28,772 bases of DNA. Origin: Bacteroidota bacterium (GTDB lineage Bacteria > Bacteroidota > Ignavibacteria > Kapaibacteriales > UBA2268). The first letter of the stretch is position 1. Each line of letters starts with the position of its first letter. This document shows positions 1 to 8,864 of this stretch, piece after piece. Where the stretch lies: assembly GCA_024280675.1 (NCBI GenBank), contig JAJRPT010000142.1, positions 1 through 28,772 of the forward strand, in the 5' to 3' direction. The notes beneath the pieces are model-generated. The model saw only the letters and a list, made by a program, of their open reading frames with translations, made no database searches and was not told the DNA's origin. Made by a program: the position numbers and the translations under genes.

Positions 1-1
1 T

Positions 2-721
2 GTCAAGGCATATCAAGTCGATGATATTTTGAGTAAAATCGAGGTGTTTAATAAGAACACTGATCTTATGATTCTCTCTGCACAGAATGGAATTGGTGTA
101 GCAGCAAAATACTCGAGCCATTTTGATAAAGGTAATATTTTCAGAATGGTAATTAATTTTGCTGGAAACATCAACGCACCAAATGTTGTGAATGTGACAT
201 TTTTTATTCCACCAAATTTTATTGCCTCGGTCGATGACACGCGCAAAGATGTTTCCGATTGGATGGGCGAGATTCTTACTTCTCAGAATATGGAGACTCA
301 CAGCGTGGATTCTTTTCAACTGACAAACCAGGTGTGGCACAAGACTATTTTGAACGCCTCGCTTAGTCCACTTTGTGCAATCTCAAAACTAACAATGAAG
401 GAAGTGATGTCTATTCCTCATTCTTATGAGATTATTGAGAGGTTAATCCTAGAAGCTGTTGAAGTGGCAAAGGCAGAGGACATTCATTTCGAGAAGAATT
501 TTGTGAAGCTATGCCTTAGGTATTTGGGGAAGGCTGGAAATCATTTCCCATCTTTGGCAGTCGATTTGCTAAATGAAAAGGAAACTGAAATTGAATATAT
601 GAATGGGAAGTTAGTTGATTTTGGCAGAAAACATTATATTAGAACGCCACTCAATCTGACTTTTACGAACATGATTCGTGCAATTACCGACAAAAATCTT
701 GGCAGGCCATTTAGGACATGA
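2..721 (+). CDS. 2-dehydropantoate 2-reductase family protein (5' end outside window)
   Basis: This is the C-terminal part of a ketopantoate reductase (PanE/ApbA) family protein, which reduces a 2-oxo acid with NADPH. The frame stays open to the first base of the window. The residues before the TTG at 29 (KAYQVDDIL) match the family's usual stretch ahead of the NGIG motif, so the TTG is internal and the real start and Rossmann domain lie upstream. The conserved helix WHKTILNASLSPLCAI carries the expected catalytic Lys and Asn, and near the end ETEIEYMNG and TPLN match the substrate-binding part of the family. The stop overlaps the next start (ATGA). In this operon a role in pantothenate/CoA supply is possible, but these reductases are also often linked to Mo-hydroxylase genes and the true substrate is unknown. 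Confidence 0.85.
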   Translation, partial: VKAYQVDDILSKIEVFNKNTDLMILSAQNGIGVAAKYSSHFDKGNIFRMVINFAGNINAPNVVNVTFFIPPNFIASVDDTRKDVSDWMGEILTSQNMETHSVDSFQLTNQVWHKTILNASLSPLCAISKLTMKEVMSIPHSYEIIERLILEAVEVAKAEDIHFEKNFVKLCLRYLGKAGNHFPSLAVDLLNEKETEIEYMNGKLVDFGRKHYIRTPLNLTFTNMIRAITDKNLGRPFRT

Positions 722-1335
722 TAGTAGGAAATCAAATATCGTGCGGTGTCGTAATCCTTGCAGCCGGTGATTCATCCCGGATGGGCAAAGTAAAATACTT
801 TCTAAGATTTAGTGAAAAGAAATTGTTTATTGAGAAAATAATTGATGAGTATTTAGATTTCGAATGTGAGAGGATTGTTGTCGTAAAAAGAGCTGGTCAC
901 GTGGCTTGGGATAATATTATTGGCAAGTACTCAGGCCAGGAGAATGTTTGTTTCATCAACAATGATTTGCCTGAGTTGGAGAGGTTTTATTCCTTGAAGT
1001 TGGGCATAGAACTTTTGGGAAATCTCAATTATTGTTTTATTCAGAATTCAGATAATCCTTTTGTGAGCCAGAGTTTGCTCGGTGGAATTTATTGCAAAAG
1101 AGACGGCGGAGATTTTGTTGTCCCGACATTTGATGGCTCTGGTGGTCATCCCATTTTGATTGGCAAGAAAATAATAAACGAACTTAGTTTGCACAAAGAA
1201 AAAGGAAATCTCAAAGAATTATTAAAAGATTATAAAAGGTTTGACTTAGAAACTAATGACGAAAACATTCTTGTAAATATTAATAGAAGAGAAGATTACC
1301 AGGAAATATTTGAAAGAAAGTTTTATTATGCTTGA
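718..1335 (+). CDS. MobA/MocA-like nucleotidyltransferase (Mo hydroxylase cofactor maturation)
   Basis: A 205-residue member of the MobA-like NTP transferase family, close to MocA, which attaches CMP to the molybdenum cofactor for xanthine-oxidase-type enzymes. The nucleotide-binding signature LAAGDSSRMGKVKYF lies at about residues 14-28. The metal-binding Asp is in NSDNPF, and GGHPIL matches the GHP motif of MocA proteins. The start ATG overlaps the upstream stop by four bases, and the end overlaps the following XdhC-like gene. Its position directly before XdhC and the hydroxylase subunits supports a role in loading their cofactor. Whether it uses CTP or GTP cannot be read with confidence. 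Confidence 0.87.
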   Translation: MIVGNQISCGVVILAAGDSSRMGKVKYFLRFSEKKLFIEKIIDEYLDFECERIVVVKRAGHVAWDNIIGKYSGQENVCFINNDLPELERFYSLKLGIELLGNLNYCFIQNSDNPFVSQSLLGGIYCKRDGGDFVVPTFDGSGGHPILIGKKIINELSLHKEKGNLKELLKDYKRFDLETNDENILVNINRREDYQEIFERKFYYA

Positions 1336-2122
1336 TATGTTTAAAAAAGTAGAGGAATTGCAGGAGAATGGAGACGAGCTTGCTCTTTGCACAATAGTTT
1401 CGGCACGGGGATCTGTGCCTTTGGGTGTGGGTGCGAAGATGATTGTGTTGGAGAATGGGAAAATTTATGGGACTGTGGGCGGAGGTTATGTTGAGAGATT
1501 GGCTACCGAGTCATCTTTGACACAAATTAAAACAGGCTCAAGCAAATTATTGAAAGTTGTACTCAACAAAGAGTCTGGAACCTGCTGTGGCGGTGTGGTT
1601 GAAATATTTATTGAAGCAATGAACAGAAAGAAAAAACTATATATTTTTGGTGGTGGTCATGTTTGCAGGGCTTTGATTAGTGTCTTGCAGGGCTTGGAAT
1701 TCGACACGACAGTCATCGACGATAGAGCGGAAATATTTGAGTATGAAGTATTTAATTCTGTGAGGACAGTTGTCTCAGATTTTAGTGAATATTTAGACAA
1801 GATGGAATTTACACCAGATGTTTTCATTGCAATTATAACTTACGAGCATTCGGCAGATTATCGCATTCTGTCTGCTTGTCTGCCTCGAGATTGGCACTAC
1901 TTGGGCATGATGGGGAGTATGAATAAGATAAAACTAATGACTATGAGATTATTAGGCGAGGGGATTACAAAAGAAAATATTGCACGGGTTGATATGCCGA
2001 TTGGTAAAGATATTGGAGCTGAATCTGCTGGGGAGATTGCCCTCAGCATTGCATCGGAACTAATCCACTCACGCGCGAGGCTCAGGAATGAGTTCAAGAA
2101 TAAAAAAGAAATTAAAGGATAA
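1328..2122 (+). CDS. XdhC/CoxI family molybdenum hydroxylase maturation factor
   Basis: XdhC-type proteins bind the molybdenum cofactor, help with its sulfuration and insert it into xanthine-dehydrogenase-like enzymes. The N-terminal XdhC domain shows GSVPLGVGAKMIV and GTVGGGYVE. A CCGG segment follows (SGTCCGGVVEIF). A C-terminal Rossmann-like domain begins at LYIFGGGHVCRAL. I chose the ATG at 1328, which overlaps the previous stop in ATGCTTGA, over an in-frame TTG at 1310, because family members usually start close to this point and 1328 gives the normal length of about 264 residues. The gene lies between the MobA-like gene and the hydroxylase subunits, as expected for a dedicated chaperone. 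Confidence 0.9.
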   Translation: MLDMFKKVEELQENGDELALCTIVSARGSVPLGVGAKMIVLENGKIYGTVGGGYVERLATESSLTQIKTGSSKLLKVVLNKESGTCCGGVVEIFIEAMNRKKKLYIFGGGHVCRALISVLQGLEFDTTVIDDRAEIFEYEVFNSVRTVVSDFSEYLDKMEFTPDVFIAIITYEHSADYRILSACLPRDWHYLGMMGSMNKIKLMTMRLLGEGITKENIARVDMPIGKDIGAESAGEIALSIASELIHSRARLRNEFKNKKEIKG

Positions 2123-2127
2123 TAAAT

Positions 2128-3024
2128 ATGTATTTACCAAATTTTAATTATCACCAGCCAAACACATTGAGCGAGGCTTTTGCCTTGCTGGATGCAAATT
2201 ATAGCATTGCACCAATGGCCGGAGGGACAGACCTTCTTGTTGAAATAAAGCAGGGGCATAGGGAGTTCGAGGACATTGTTTAGCTCAGCAATATTGAAGA
2301 AATGAAGCAAATCCGAGAAGATGAGGGTAATATTATAATTGGTGCTGCTGTAACTCACTCAGAAATTATTGAATCAGACTTGGTCAATCAATATTTTCCC
2401 GCATTGGCTCTTGCTTGTAGTATGATAGGTTCTCATCAGATTAGAAACACTGCCACCATTGGCGGAAATCTTTGTACTTGTGCCTCGTGTGCTGACACGG
2501 CACCGATACTCTTTGCCTTTGGGGCAAGCGTCGAGATAAAATCCTCTTCGTGGTCGAGGACAATTCTCATTACAGATTTTTTCAAAGGTCATCATTATAA
2601 TGATTTGATGAAGGGTGAAATTCTTACAAGCATTATTATTCGGAAACCTTCATTCAAAAAAGGAAGCTTTGCAGCCCATTACGAGAAATTTGGATTGAGA
2701 AACTCTGCCGCCGTTTCTGTGGCATCAGTTGCTGTTTCTCTTAGGGTTGAGGACGAGGAAGTAGTTGAGGGTTGTATTGTCGTTGGTGCCTGTGCTGCCA
2801 CACCAATCGTCTGCCTAAAATCCATTGAAATGCTAAATGGTACAAATATTTCCCAAGTGAAAGAAGGCTCTGAATTTATAAAATTATTGGGCGAAACAGT
2901 TGCAAAAGAAATATTTCCAATCGACGATATTCGAGGAAGCAGTAATTACCGCAAGGATATAGTTCGTGTAATTTCTGGGCGTGCGGTACTGAAAGCACTT
3001 TCTAATATAGGAGAAAAAGCATGA
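2128..3024 (+). pseudogene. FAD-binding subunit of a molybdenum hydroxylase, interrupted by an in-frame TAG
   Basis: Reading from the ATG at 2128, this is the FAD-binding middle subunit of a xanthine-oxidase-family enzyme, about 298 residues and a normal length. The first FAD motif AGGTDLL is at residues 31-37. Codon 52 (2281-2283) is TAG. The same frame then continues with LSNIEEMKQI, as the family requires, through the second FAD motif TIGGNLC to a TGA that overlaps the next ATG. No indel is needed to join the halves. An internal ATG at 2302 could give a 240-residue fragment lacking the first FAD motif. A point mutation (for example GAG to TAG), a base-calling error or stop-codon readthrough are all possible. 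TAG is used as a normal stop elsewhere here (12152, 16302). The 4-hydroxybenzoyl-CoA reductase beta subunit carries an extra [4Fe-4S] insertion after GGNLC; here that segment is only CTCASCADTAP, so the insertion is missing. Confidence 0.85.
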
Positions 3025-5831
3025 AAAGAATACTTAATATAAATGTAAATGGGACAGAGAAAGAACTAGCCGTCAAGAGCAATAGGACTCTTCTTGATTT
3101 ATTGCGTGATGATTTGAGACTCACAGGTGCCAAAAAAGGATGTGATCAAGGCGATTGCGGAGCGTGTACTGTTTTGGTGGACGGAAAGGCTGTGAACTCT
3201 TGCCTGAGTCTAGCAGTCGAGAATGAAGGCAAGAAAATTGAGACGATTGAGAATTTGGCAAAAGGGGGTGAGCTTCATCCAATCCAAAGAGCATTTGTGG
3301 AAAAGGGTGCAATCCAGTGTGGCTTCTGTACGCCTGGTGTGATAATGCGGACTGTGCCGTTTTTGAAGAAATATCCACACCCAAGTCTTGATGAGATTAA
3401 AAGTGCACTCAGTGGAAATCTATGTCGTTGCACCGGGTATCTGAAAATATTTGAAGCAGTCGAAACAGCTGCCCAGTACTTGGACGGGAAAACTCCAAAA
3501 GAAATCGAATATTCTGTGCAGAGATCGGCTATGAATTTGTCCGTTGTGGGCAAAAGACTTGCCAAGCCCGACGCACCCGACAAAGCCACAGGTCGTGCCA
3601 TTTACACAGAAGATATAAACTTGCCCAATATGCTCGTTGGGAAAACATTGCTAAGCCCTCACGCTCACGCAAAAATCATTTCAATCAATACAGAAAAAGC
3701 TAAGGCATTGGCCGGTGTGAGGGTGGTTCTCACAGGCGAAGATGTGCCAGATGTGACTTATGGCACTTCACCGCCACGTTACGACGAGACAATTCTTGCA
3801 AAAGATAAGGTCAGGTTTGTGGGCGATGTGATAGCCTCTGTTGCAGCCGAAGATGAAGAAACTGCTTACAAGGCAATTGAGCTGATTGAAGTTGAGTATG
3901 AAATTCTTCCCTCTGTCTTTGACCCATTCGAGGCGATGAAGGACGGCGCACCTAGGTTGTTTGATCATAAATATGAAAATAATATAAACACTCGGGTCGA
4001 TCATCATTTTGGTGATATTGAAAAAGGCTTTGCCGATGCTGACTATGTGCGAGAGGAGAAATTTGTTGGCAACAGGACTTATCAGTCGCCGATTGAGCCG
4101 CATTGTGCGATTGCCGAATGGGACTCTCACGGGCGGGTGACACTTCATACTTCCACTCAAGTTGTCCATTATGTCCATCATCAACTCACCCGAATTCTTG
4201 GCATTCCGATGGGCGATATTCGAGTGATAATGACAAATGTCGGCGGTGGATTTGGTGCAAAAGCTGCCACTAATATATTGGAAGTGCTTTCAATATTTAT
4301 GGCACGTCAGGCTGGCCGTCCTGTGAAAATGGTATTTAGCCGAGAGGAAATGTACAAATACGGTCGTGGTCGCCATAAACAGCACATTAAGTTGAAAATT
4401 GGTGTGAAGAATAATGGTGAGATAACGGCAGTAAAACAGGAAAATGTGTTGGAAGGTGGTGCATATTCTAGTTTTGGAATTGTGACTGCTTACTACGCTG
4501 GGTCGATGCACGCAACATTGTATAAATTTGCAAATTACAAATATGATGGGCTTCGTGTTAATACTAATTTGCCGCCAAGTGGAGCATTTCGTGGGCATGG
4601 CTGTCCTCATCCACGATTTGCATTCGAGTCATTGCTTTCGATGATTGCCCATGATATTAAAATGGATCCAGTAGATATTCGTTTGAAGAATGCAATGACA
4701 CCCGAGTACCGTACTTGTAACGATCTTGATATTCATTCTTGCGAGTTCACTGCCTGTATTGAATCTGCCAGGGATAAATCTAATTGGAAGGAAAAACATG
4801 GCAAACTACCATTTGGTCGTGGGATTGGGATTGGATGTGGTGGATTTGTATCTGGTGCAGGATACCCAATTTACCGCTCACAATTTCCTCATTCAAATGC
4901 AATAATCAAAATTGCAGAAGATGGCTCACGTGCAGTTTTGTTTATTGGAGACGCAGATATTGGACAGGGTTCTGACACTGTTTTGGCTCAAGCTGCCGCC
5001 GAAGGGCTAGGAATTTCATTTGACAGAATATCGGTCATCTCGGCCGACAGCGATTTGACTCCGATTGGCTTTGGTGCATATTCGTCCCGTGTGACACTCA
5101 TGGGCGGGAATGCTTCGATGAGGGCTGGAGAAGATGTGAAGAAGCAACTTTTTTCCGAAGCTGCAATTATTCTTGGTGTTGATGAAAATATACTCGTCGC
5201 AAGAGATAATAAAATATTTGCAAAGGACAATCCTGAGAAATTTTTAGAATGGTCAGAAGTTGCCACTAAATTCTTCTCAAGCAAAGGCCCACTTGTTGGA
5301 AAGGGACATTATTCTCCTCCCAAAGGGCTGGGCGGGACTTACAAAGGAGCCGCCGTTGGGACATCACCTGCCTACTCATTTTCGGCATCTGTTTGTGAAT
5401 TGTCAGTTGATACCGAGACGGGGAAAGTGACCGTGCATGATTTCTGGGACGCACACGATTGTGGCACCGCAATCAACCCAATGGCAGTCGAGGGGCAAGT
5501 CGATGGGGCGGTCGTCATGGCGATGAGCGAGACACTCTTTGAAGACCAAGTCTTTGACAGCAAGGGCAAACAAGTCAATGCCGATTTGCATAATTATTTA
5601 ATTGCAACTGCGGCCGATGTTCCTAGGATTCATTCAGTAATCGTTGATTCCTACGAGTCAGAAGGGCCTTATGGTGCAAAAGAAGTGGGTGAGGGGGCTA
5701 CTCTTCCAATCATTGGAGCAATCGCAAATGCAATCGAAGATGCGGTTGGTGTGAGAATTAAAGAATTACCAATTACCCCAGAAAAGATATTGAACGCTTT
5801 AAAAGAAAATAAAAGAACAAAGAAAAAATAA
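3021..5831 (+). CDS. Fused [2Fe-2S]/molybdopterin subunit, 4-hydroxybenzoyl-CoA reductase-like
   Basis: A 936-residue fusion of the small iron-sulfur subunit and the large Mo-binding subunit of a xanthine-oxidase-family enzyme. Residues 1-160 hold both [2Fe-2S] sites: Cys 41, 46, 49 and 61, then Cys 100, 103, 135 and 137. From about residue 175 the Mo domain has GGGFGAK, PPSGAFRGHG, DIGQGSDT, AYSSRVT and a C-terminal GAKEVGEG, whose second Glu (about 891) is the expected active-site base. Several Mo-domain segments resemble 4-hydroxybenzoyl-CoA reductase alpha (HcrA) as I remember it, and the benzoyl-CoA pathway genes downstream fit that. Classical Hcr has separate small and large subunits, while fused architectures are known from YgfN/XdhD-type enzymes. 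The ATG overlaps the FAD-subunit stop. The substrate is inferred and another aromatic acyl-CoA is possible. Confidence 0.88.
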   Translation: MKRILNINVNGTEKELAVKSNRTLLDLLRDDLRLTGAKKGCDQGDCGACTVLVDGKAVNSCLSLAVENEGKKIETIENLAKGGELHPIQRAFVEKGAIQCGFCTPGVIMRTVPFLKKYPHPSLDEIKSALSGNLCRCTGYLKIFEAVETAAQYLDGKTPKEIEYSVQRSAMNLSVVGKRLAKPDAPDKATGRAIYTEDINLPNMLVGKTLLSPHAHAKIISINTEKAKALAGVRVVLTGEDVPDVTYGTSPPRYDETILAKDKVRFVGDVIASVAAEDEETAYKAIELIEVEYEILPSVFDPFEAMKDGAPRLFDHKYENNINTRVDHHFGDIEKGFADADYVREEKFVGNRTYQSPIEPHCAIAEWDSHGRVTLHTSTQVVHYVHHQLTRILGIPMGDIRVIMTNVGGGFGAKAATNILEVLSIFMARQAGRPVKMVFSREEMYKYGRGRHKQHIKLKIGVKNNGEITAVKQENVLEGGAYSSFGIVTAYYAGSMHATLYKFANYKYDGLRVNTNLPPSGAFRGHGCPHPRFAFESLLSMIAHDIKMDPVDIRLKNAMTPEYRTCNDLDIHSCEFTACIESARDKSNWKEKHGKLPFGRGIGIGCGGFVSGAGYPIYRSQFPHSNAIIKIAEDGSRAVLFIGDADIGQGSDTVLAQAAAEGLGISFDRISVISADSDLTPIGFGAYSSRVTLMGGNASMRAGEDVKKQLFSEAAIILGVDENILVARDNKIFAKDNPEKFLEWSEVATKFFSSKGPLVGKGHYSPPKGLGGTYKGAAVGTSPAYSFSASVCELSVDTETGKVTVHDFWDAHDCGTAINPMAVEGQVDGAVVMAMSETLFEDQVFDSKGKQVNADLHNYLIATAADVPRIHSVIVDSYESEGPYGAKEVGEGATLPIIGAIANAIEDAVGVRIKELPITPEKILNALKENKRTKKK

Positions 5832-5855
5832 ATTATTAAACAGGTATAAAAACAA

Positions 5856-6914
5856 ATGACAAAAATAAAACAATGGCAAATGACTGAGCTGAAAAAACCA
5901 TTTGAACTCAAAGAATCTGAAATAGAAAGTATCAAAGATGATGAAGCACTTGTGAAAATTGCTGTATGTGGGGTCTGCCACACCGATATTAGTTTCTGGT
6001 GGGATGGTGTGCCGACAAAGCATGAAAAACCACTCACATTGGGACATGAAATTGCGGGTGAGGTAATTGAAGGGCCAGCGAATTTGATTGGCAAGAAAGT
6101 AGTCATTCCTGCTGTTCTACCGTGTGGAGAGTGTGATTTGTGCAAGAGCGGATATGGCAATATCTGTCAGCACCAGTTGATGCCAGGCAATGATTTCCAC
6201 GGCGGGTTTGCTTCGCACATTCTTGTCCCACACAAATACTTGTGCATTGCACCAGATGCGGTACTGAAGAGATTCCCGCTTGAGCATTTGGCAGTAATTG
6301 CCGACGCAGTGACTACGCCCTATCAAGTGCTGAAGAAGTCTGAACTGAAGGCGGGAGATTTTTGTATTTGCATCGGAGCCGGTGGAGTTGGGATTTACGG
6401 TGCATTGCTTGGGAAAATAATGGGTGCAAAGGTTCTTTCTTTGGATATTGACGACACCAAATTGGACATTGCAAAAGAGAATGGCATTGATATGACTTTG
6501 AACATCAAGGACATGAGCATAAAAGATGTGAAGAAGAAAGTTCGTGAAATTGCCAAAGAATTAGGCGTTTCAAGGTATATGTGGCGAATCTTAGAAATGT
6601 CGGGAACGAGTGCTGGGCAAGAGTTGGGATATGCACTTTTGACTCACGCTTCTACTCTTTCGATTGTAGGATTTACCATGGCAAAGTCTGAGATTCGTTT
6701 AAGCAATCTTATGGCATTTGACTCAAAGGTGATTGGCACTTGGGGATGCCGGCCTGAGCTTTATGATGAGGTTATGGAACTCATCGGATCTGGCAAGCTG
6801 GACATTGCTCCTTTTGTTGAGACTTTCCCAATGTCTGGGATTAACGAGGTGTTTCAAAATACTTTGGATCATAAATATTTGAAAAGATCGGTACTAATCC
6901 CTGATTTTAAATAA
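5856..6914 (+). CDS. had: 6-hydroxycyclohex-1-ene-1-carbonyl-CoA dehydrogenase (Had/BamQ)
   Basis: A zinc-dependent alcohol dehydrogenase of 352 residues that oxidises 6-hydroxycyclohex-1-ene-1-carbonyl-CoA to the 6-oxo compound with NAD+. Catalytic zinc ligands are visible in VCGVCHTD and GHE. A structural zinc site has the CGECDLC spacing plus a later Cys in GNIC. The dinucleotide-binding loop is GAGGVGIYG. Segments such as VIPAVLPCGECDLC, MPGNDFHGGFASHI and VIADAVTTPYQ are characteristic of Had proteins from benzoyl-CoA degraders and not of general alcohol dehydrogenases. It starts 24 bases after the hydroxylase subunit and precedes the hydrolase that uses its product. Confidence 0.93.
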   Translation: MTKIKQWQMTELKKPFELKESEIESIKDDEALVKIAVCGVCHTDISFWWDGVPTKHEKPLTLGHEIAGEVIEGPANLIGKKVVIPAVLPCGECDLCKSGYGNICQHQLMPGNDFHGGFASHILVPHKYLCIAPDAVLKRFPLEHLAVIADAVTTPYQVLKKSELKAGDFCICIGAGGVGIYGALLGKIMGAKVLSLDIDDTKLDIAKENGIDMTLNIKDMSIKDVKKKVREIAKELGVSRYMWRILEMSGTSAGQELGYALLTHASTLSIVGFTMAKSEIRLSNLMAFDSKVIGTWGCRPELYDEVMELIGSGKLDIAPFVETFPMSGINEVFQNTLDHKYLKRSVLIPDFK

Positions 6915-6958
6915 ATAAGAAAACAAATATACATTAATAAATAATATAGGAAGTAGAA

Positions 6959-8047
6959 ATGTTAGTATCACATGATTTGGTTGATAATGTTGAGTTTGAT
7001 GACGTAATCTATGAATTAAGACCATGCCTTGATTTGTCTGGAAACCCAGCGGAAGGGATTTATAATGCTTGGATTACGATGAATAATCCTGCTCAATATA
7101 ATTCTTATACGACAGATATGGTTAAAAAAGTAATTCTCGGGATGAGGCAAGCCTCCAATGACCGCTCGGTTGTTGCAATAATTTTTACAGCAGCAGGCAA
7201 TAAGGCATTTTGCACAGGCGGGAATGTGAAAGAATATGCTGAATATTATGCTGGCAATCCACAAGAATACAAGCAATACATGAGGCTCTTCAATGACATG
7301 GTCTCAGCTATTTTAATGAGTGACAAGCCGGTAATCTGCCGCGCAAATGGAATGAGAATTGGCGGAGGGCAAGAAATTGGTATGGCGTGTGATTTTTCTA
7401 TTGCACATGATATGGCCCGCTTTGGTCAAGCTGGTCCAAAACATGGGTCTGCTCCAGACGGTGGTTCAACTGACTTTCTTCCGCTTTTTGTGGGTGTTGA
7501 AAAAGCAATGCTTTCGTGTACTGCTTGCGATCCTTGGTCGGCACACGAAGCCTTGGTAAATGGGATTCTCACAGAGATTGTCCCTGTTTTAAAAGTAGAT
7601 GGGAAATTTATTCCAAACCCAATGGTTTATACAAATAAATGGGTGGACGAGAGTGGTAATTTGATTTATGGAACAAATAAAACAGGTGAAGAGAAAAATG
7701 CAGCAAAAGAACTAATGAAGCGTGGCGAGATGGATCTTTCTTTGCTAGACGAAGCAGTCGAAAAGCTGGCAGCAAAGCTAATGATGACAATGCCAAATTG
7801 CCTCAGCAAAACAATTAACTCAATCCGCAAACACAAACTCGAGCATTGGGACAGGAACAAGGAATCGAACCGAGATTGGTTGGCGTTGAACATGATGACA
7901 GAAGCAAAAGCAGGGTTCCGTGCCTTCAACGATGGTTCTGGTCGTGAGCGTGAAGTTGATTTTATTAAACTAAGACAACTGCTTGCCCAAGGTCACCAGT
8001 GGAATGACGAACTAATCAAGGCAATATCACCAATGTCAAAAGGGTAA
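6959..8047 (+). CDS. bamA: 6-oxocyclohex-1-ene-1-carbonyl-CoA hydrolase (Oah/BamA)
   Basis: The ring-opening enzyme of anaerobic benzoyl-CoA degradation, which hydrates and hydrolyses 6-oxocyclohex-1-ene-1-carbonyl-CoA to 3-hydroxypimelyl-CoA. It is a crotonase-fold protein of 362 residues. Near-diagnostic stretches include NPAQYNSYTTDMVK, CTGGNVKEYAEYYAG, YMRLFNDMVSAIL, KPVICRANGMRIGGGQEIGM and GSAPDGGSTDFLPL. The PEV motif of normal enoyl-CoA hydratases is replaced by AGP, as in this family. AGGAAG lies a few bases before the ATG. BamA is the usual functional marker for anaerobic aromatic degradation, so this is the strongest pathway assignment in the window. Confidence 0.96.
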   Translation: MLVSHDLVDNVEFDDVIYELRPCLDLSGNPAEGIYNAWITMNNPAQYNSYTTDMVKKVILGMRQASNDRSVVAIIFTAAGNKAFCTGGNVKEYAEYYAGNPQEYKQYMRLFNDMVSAILMSDKPVICRANGMRIGGGQEIGMACDFSIAHDMARFGQAGPKHGSAPDGGSTDFLPLFVGVEKAMLSCTACDPWSAHEALVNGILTEIVPVLKVDGKFIPNPMVYTNKWVDESGNLIYGTNKTGEEKNAAKELMKRGEMDLSLLDEAVEKLAAKLMMTMPNCLSKTINSIRKHKLEHWDRNKESNRDWLALNMMTEAKAGFRAFNDGSGREREVDFIKLRQLLAQGHQWNDELIKAISPMSKG

Positions 8048-8059
8048 AAAGGTAATTGT

Positions 8060-8821
8060 ATGGAAAAAGTAAAAGTATCATATTCGCATCAAGGTGCGGT
8101 TGCCAATGTCTTATTGGACGACGGCAAAGGCAATATTCTCGATGCAATAATGATGGATGAATTATTAAATCATTTTGAGAATTTCAAGAAAAACAATGAT
8201 TTAAAGCTCATCACATTCGAGGGGGCAGGCAAACATTTCTCATTTGGTGCAAGTGTGGAAGAACATACAAAAGAAAAATGCGGATCTATGCTCGGCTCGT
8301 TTCATAAAATGTTTTATTCACTAATTGAGATGGCAATACCCTCCGTGGCAATAGTCTCGGGGCAATGCTTGGGCGGAGGGTTCGAACTGGCAATGGCTTG
8401 TAATTTTATATTTGCCGATGAGAGTGCGGTATTTGGGCAACCAGAAATTATGCTTGGCGTTTTTGCTCCTCCTTCCTCACTCATTTTGCCTATGAAATTG
8501 GGATCAGCCCGTGCCGAAGATTTCTTGATAACTGGCAAGTCAGTCAAATCTGAATATGCTGAGAATATTGGACTGGTGAATAAAATTATTCAAAACCGAG
8601 GCGAAGTCACCGATTGGATTAGCAAATATATCACGGGTAAATCTGCTTCATCTCTGAGATACGCAGTGAGAGCCGCTCGTGTGGTATTTAACGAAACAAT
8701 TATTAATTATCTCCCAGTGCTAGAGAAATTCTACACTGGAGAACTAATGAACACCCATGACGCAAATGAGGGAATAAACTCTTTTATTGAAAAGAGAAAG
8801 CCTCGATGGAAAAATAAATAA
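8060..8821 (+). CDS. dch: Cyclohexa-1,5-diene-1-carbonyl-CoA hydratase (Dch/BamR)
   Basis: A 253-residue enoyl-CoA hydratase family enzyme that adds water to the dienoyl-CoA made by benzoyl-CoA reductase, giving 6-hydroxycyclohex-1-ene-1-carbonyl-CoA for Had. The CoA-binding/oxyanion segment is HFSFGASVEEHTKEKC. The crotonase catalytic region is GQCLGGGFELAMACN, followed by FGQPEIMLGVFAPPSS, and both catalytic Glu positions (FEL and PEI) are present. SFGASVEEH and LGVFAP are typical of Dch rather than general hydratases. It lies 12 bases after bamA. Confidence 0.92.
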   Translation: MEKVKVSYSHQGAVANVLLDDGKGNILDAIMMDELLNHFENFKKNNDLKLITFEGAGKHFSFGASVEEHTKEKCGSMLGSFHKMFYSLIEMAIPSVAIVSGQCLGGGFELAMACNFIFADESAVFGQPEIMLGVFAPPSSLILPMKLGSARAEDFLITGKSVKSEYAENIGLVNKIIQNRGEVTDWISKYITGKSASSLRYAVRAARVVFNETIINYLPVLEKFYTGELMNTHDANEGINSFIEKRKPRWKNK

Positions 8822-8864
8822 ACAAATAAACAGAAAAATCTAGAAGTAAATAAGGAATAACAAA

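Noticed and set aside
29..31. TTG as the start of the first gene
   Set aside because: The frame is open and homologous to the ketopantoate reductase family up to the window edge, so the gene starts outside.
2302..3024. A complete short FAD subunit starting at the internal ATG
   Set aside because: Sequence upstream in the same frame clearly encodes the first FAD-binding motif, so the gene begins at 2128 and is interrupted by TAG.
4290..4610. Minus-strand open frames across the hydroxylase gene (for example here and 3768-4184)
   Set aside because: They are shadows of the conserved plus-strand reading frame and have low-complexity or Cys/His-rich products without motifs.
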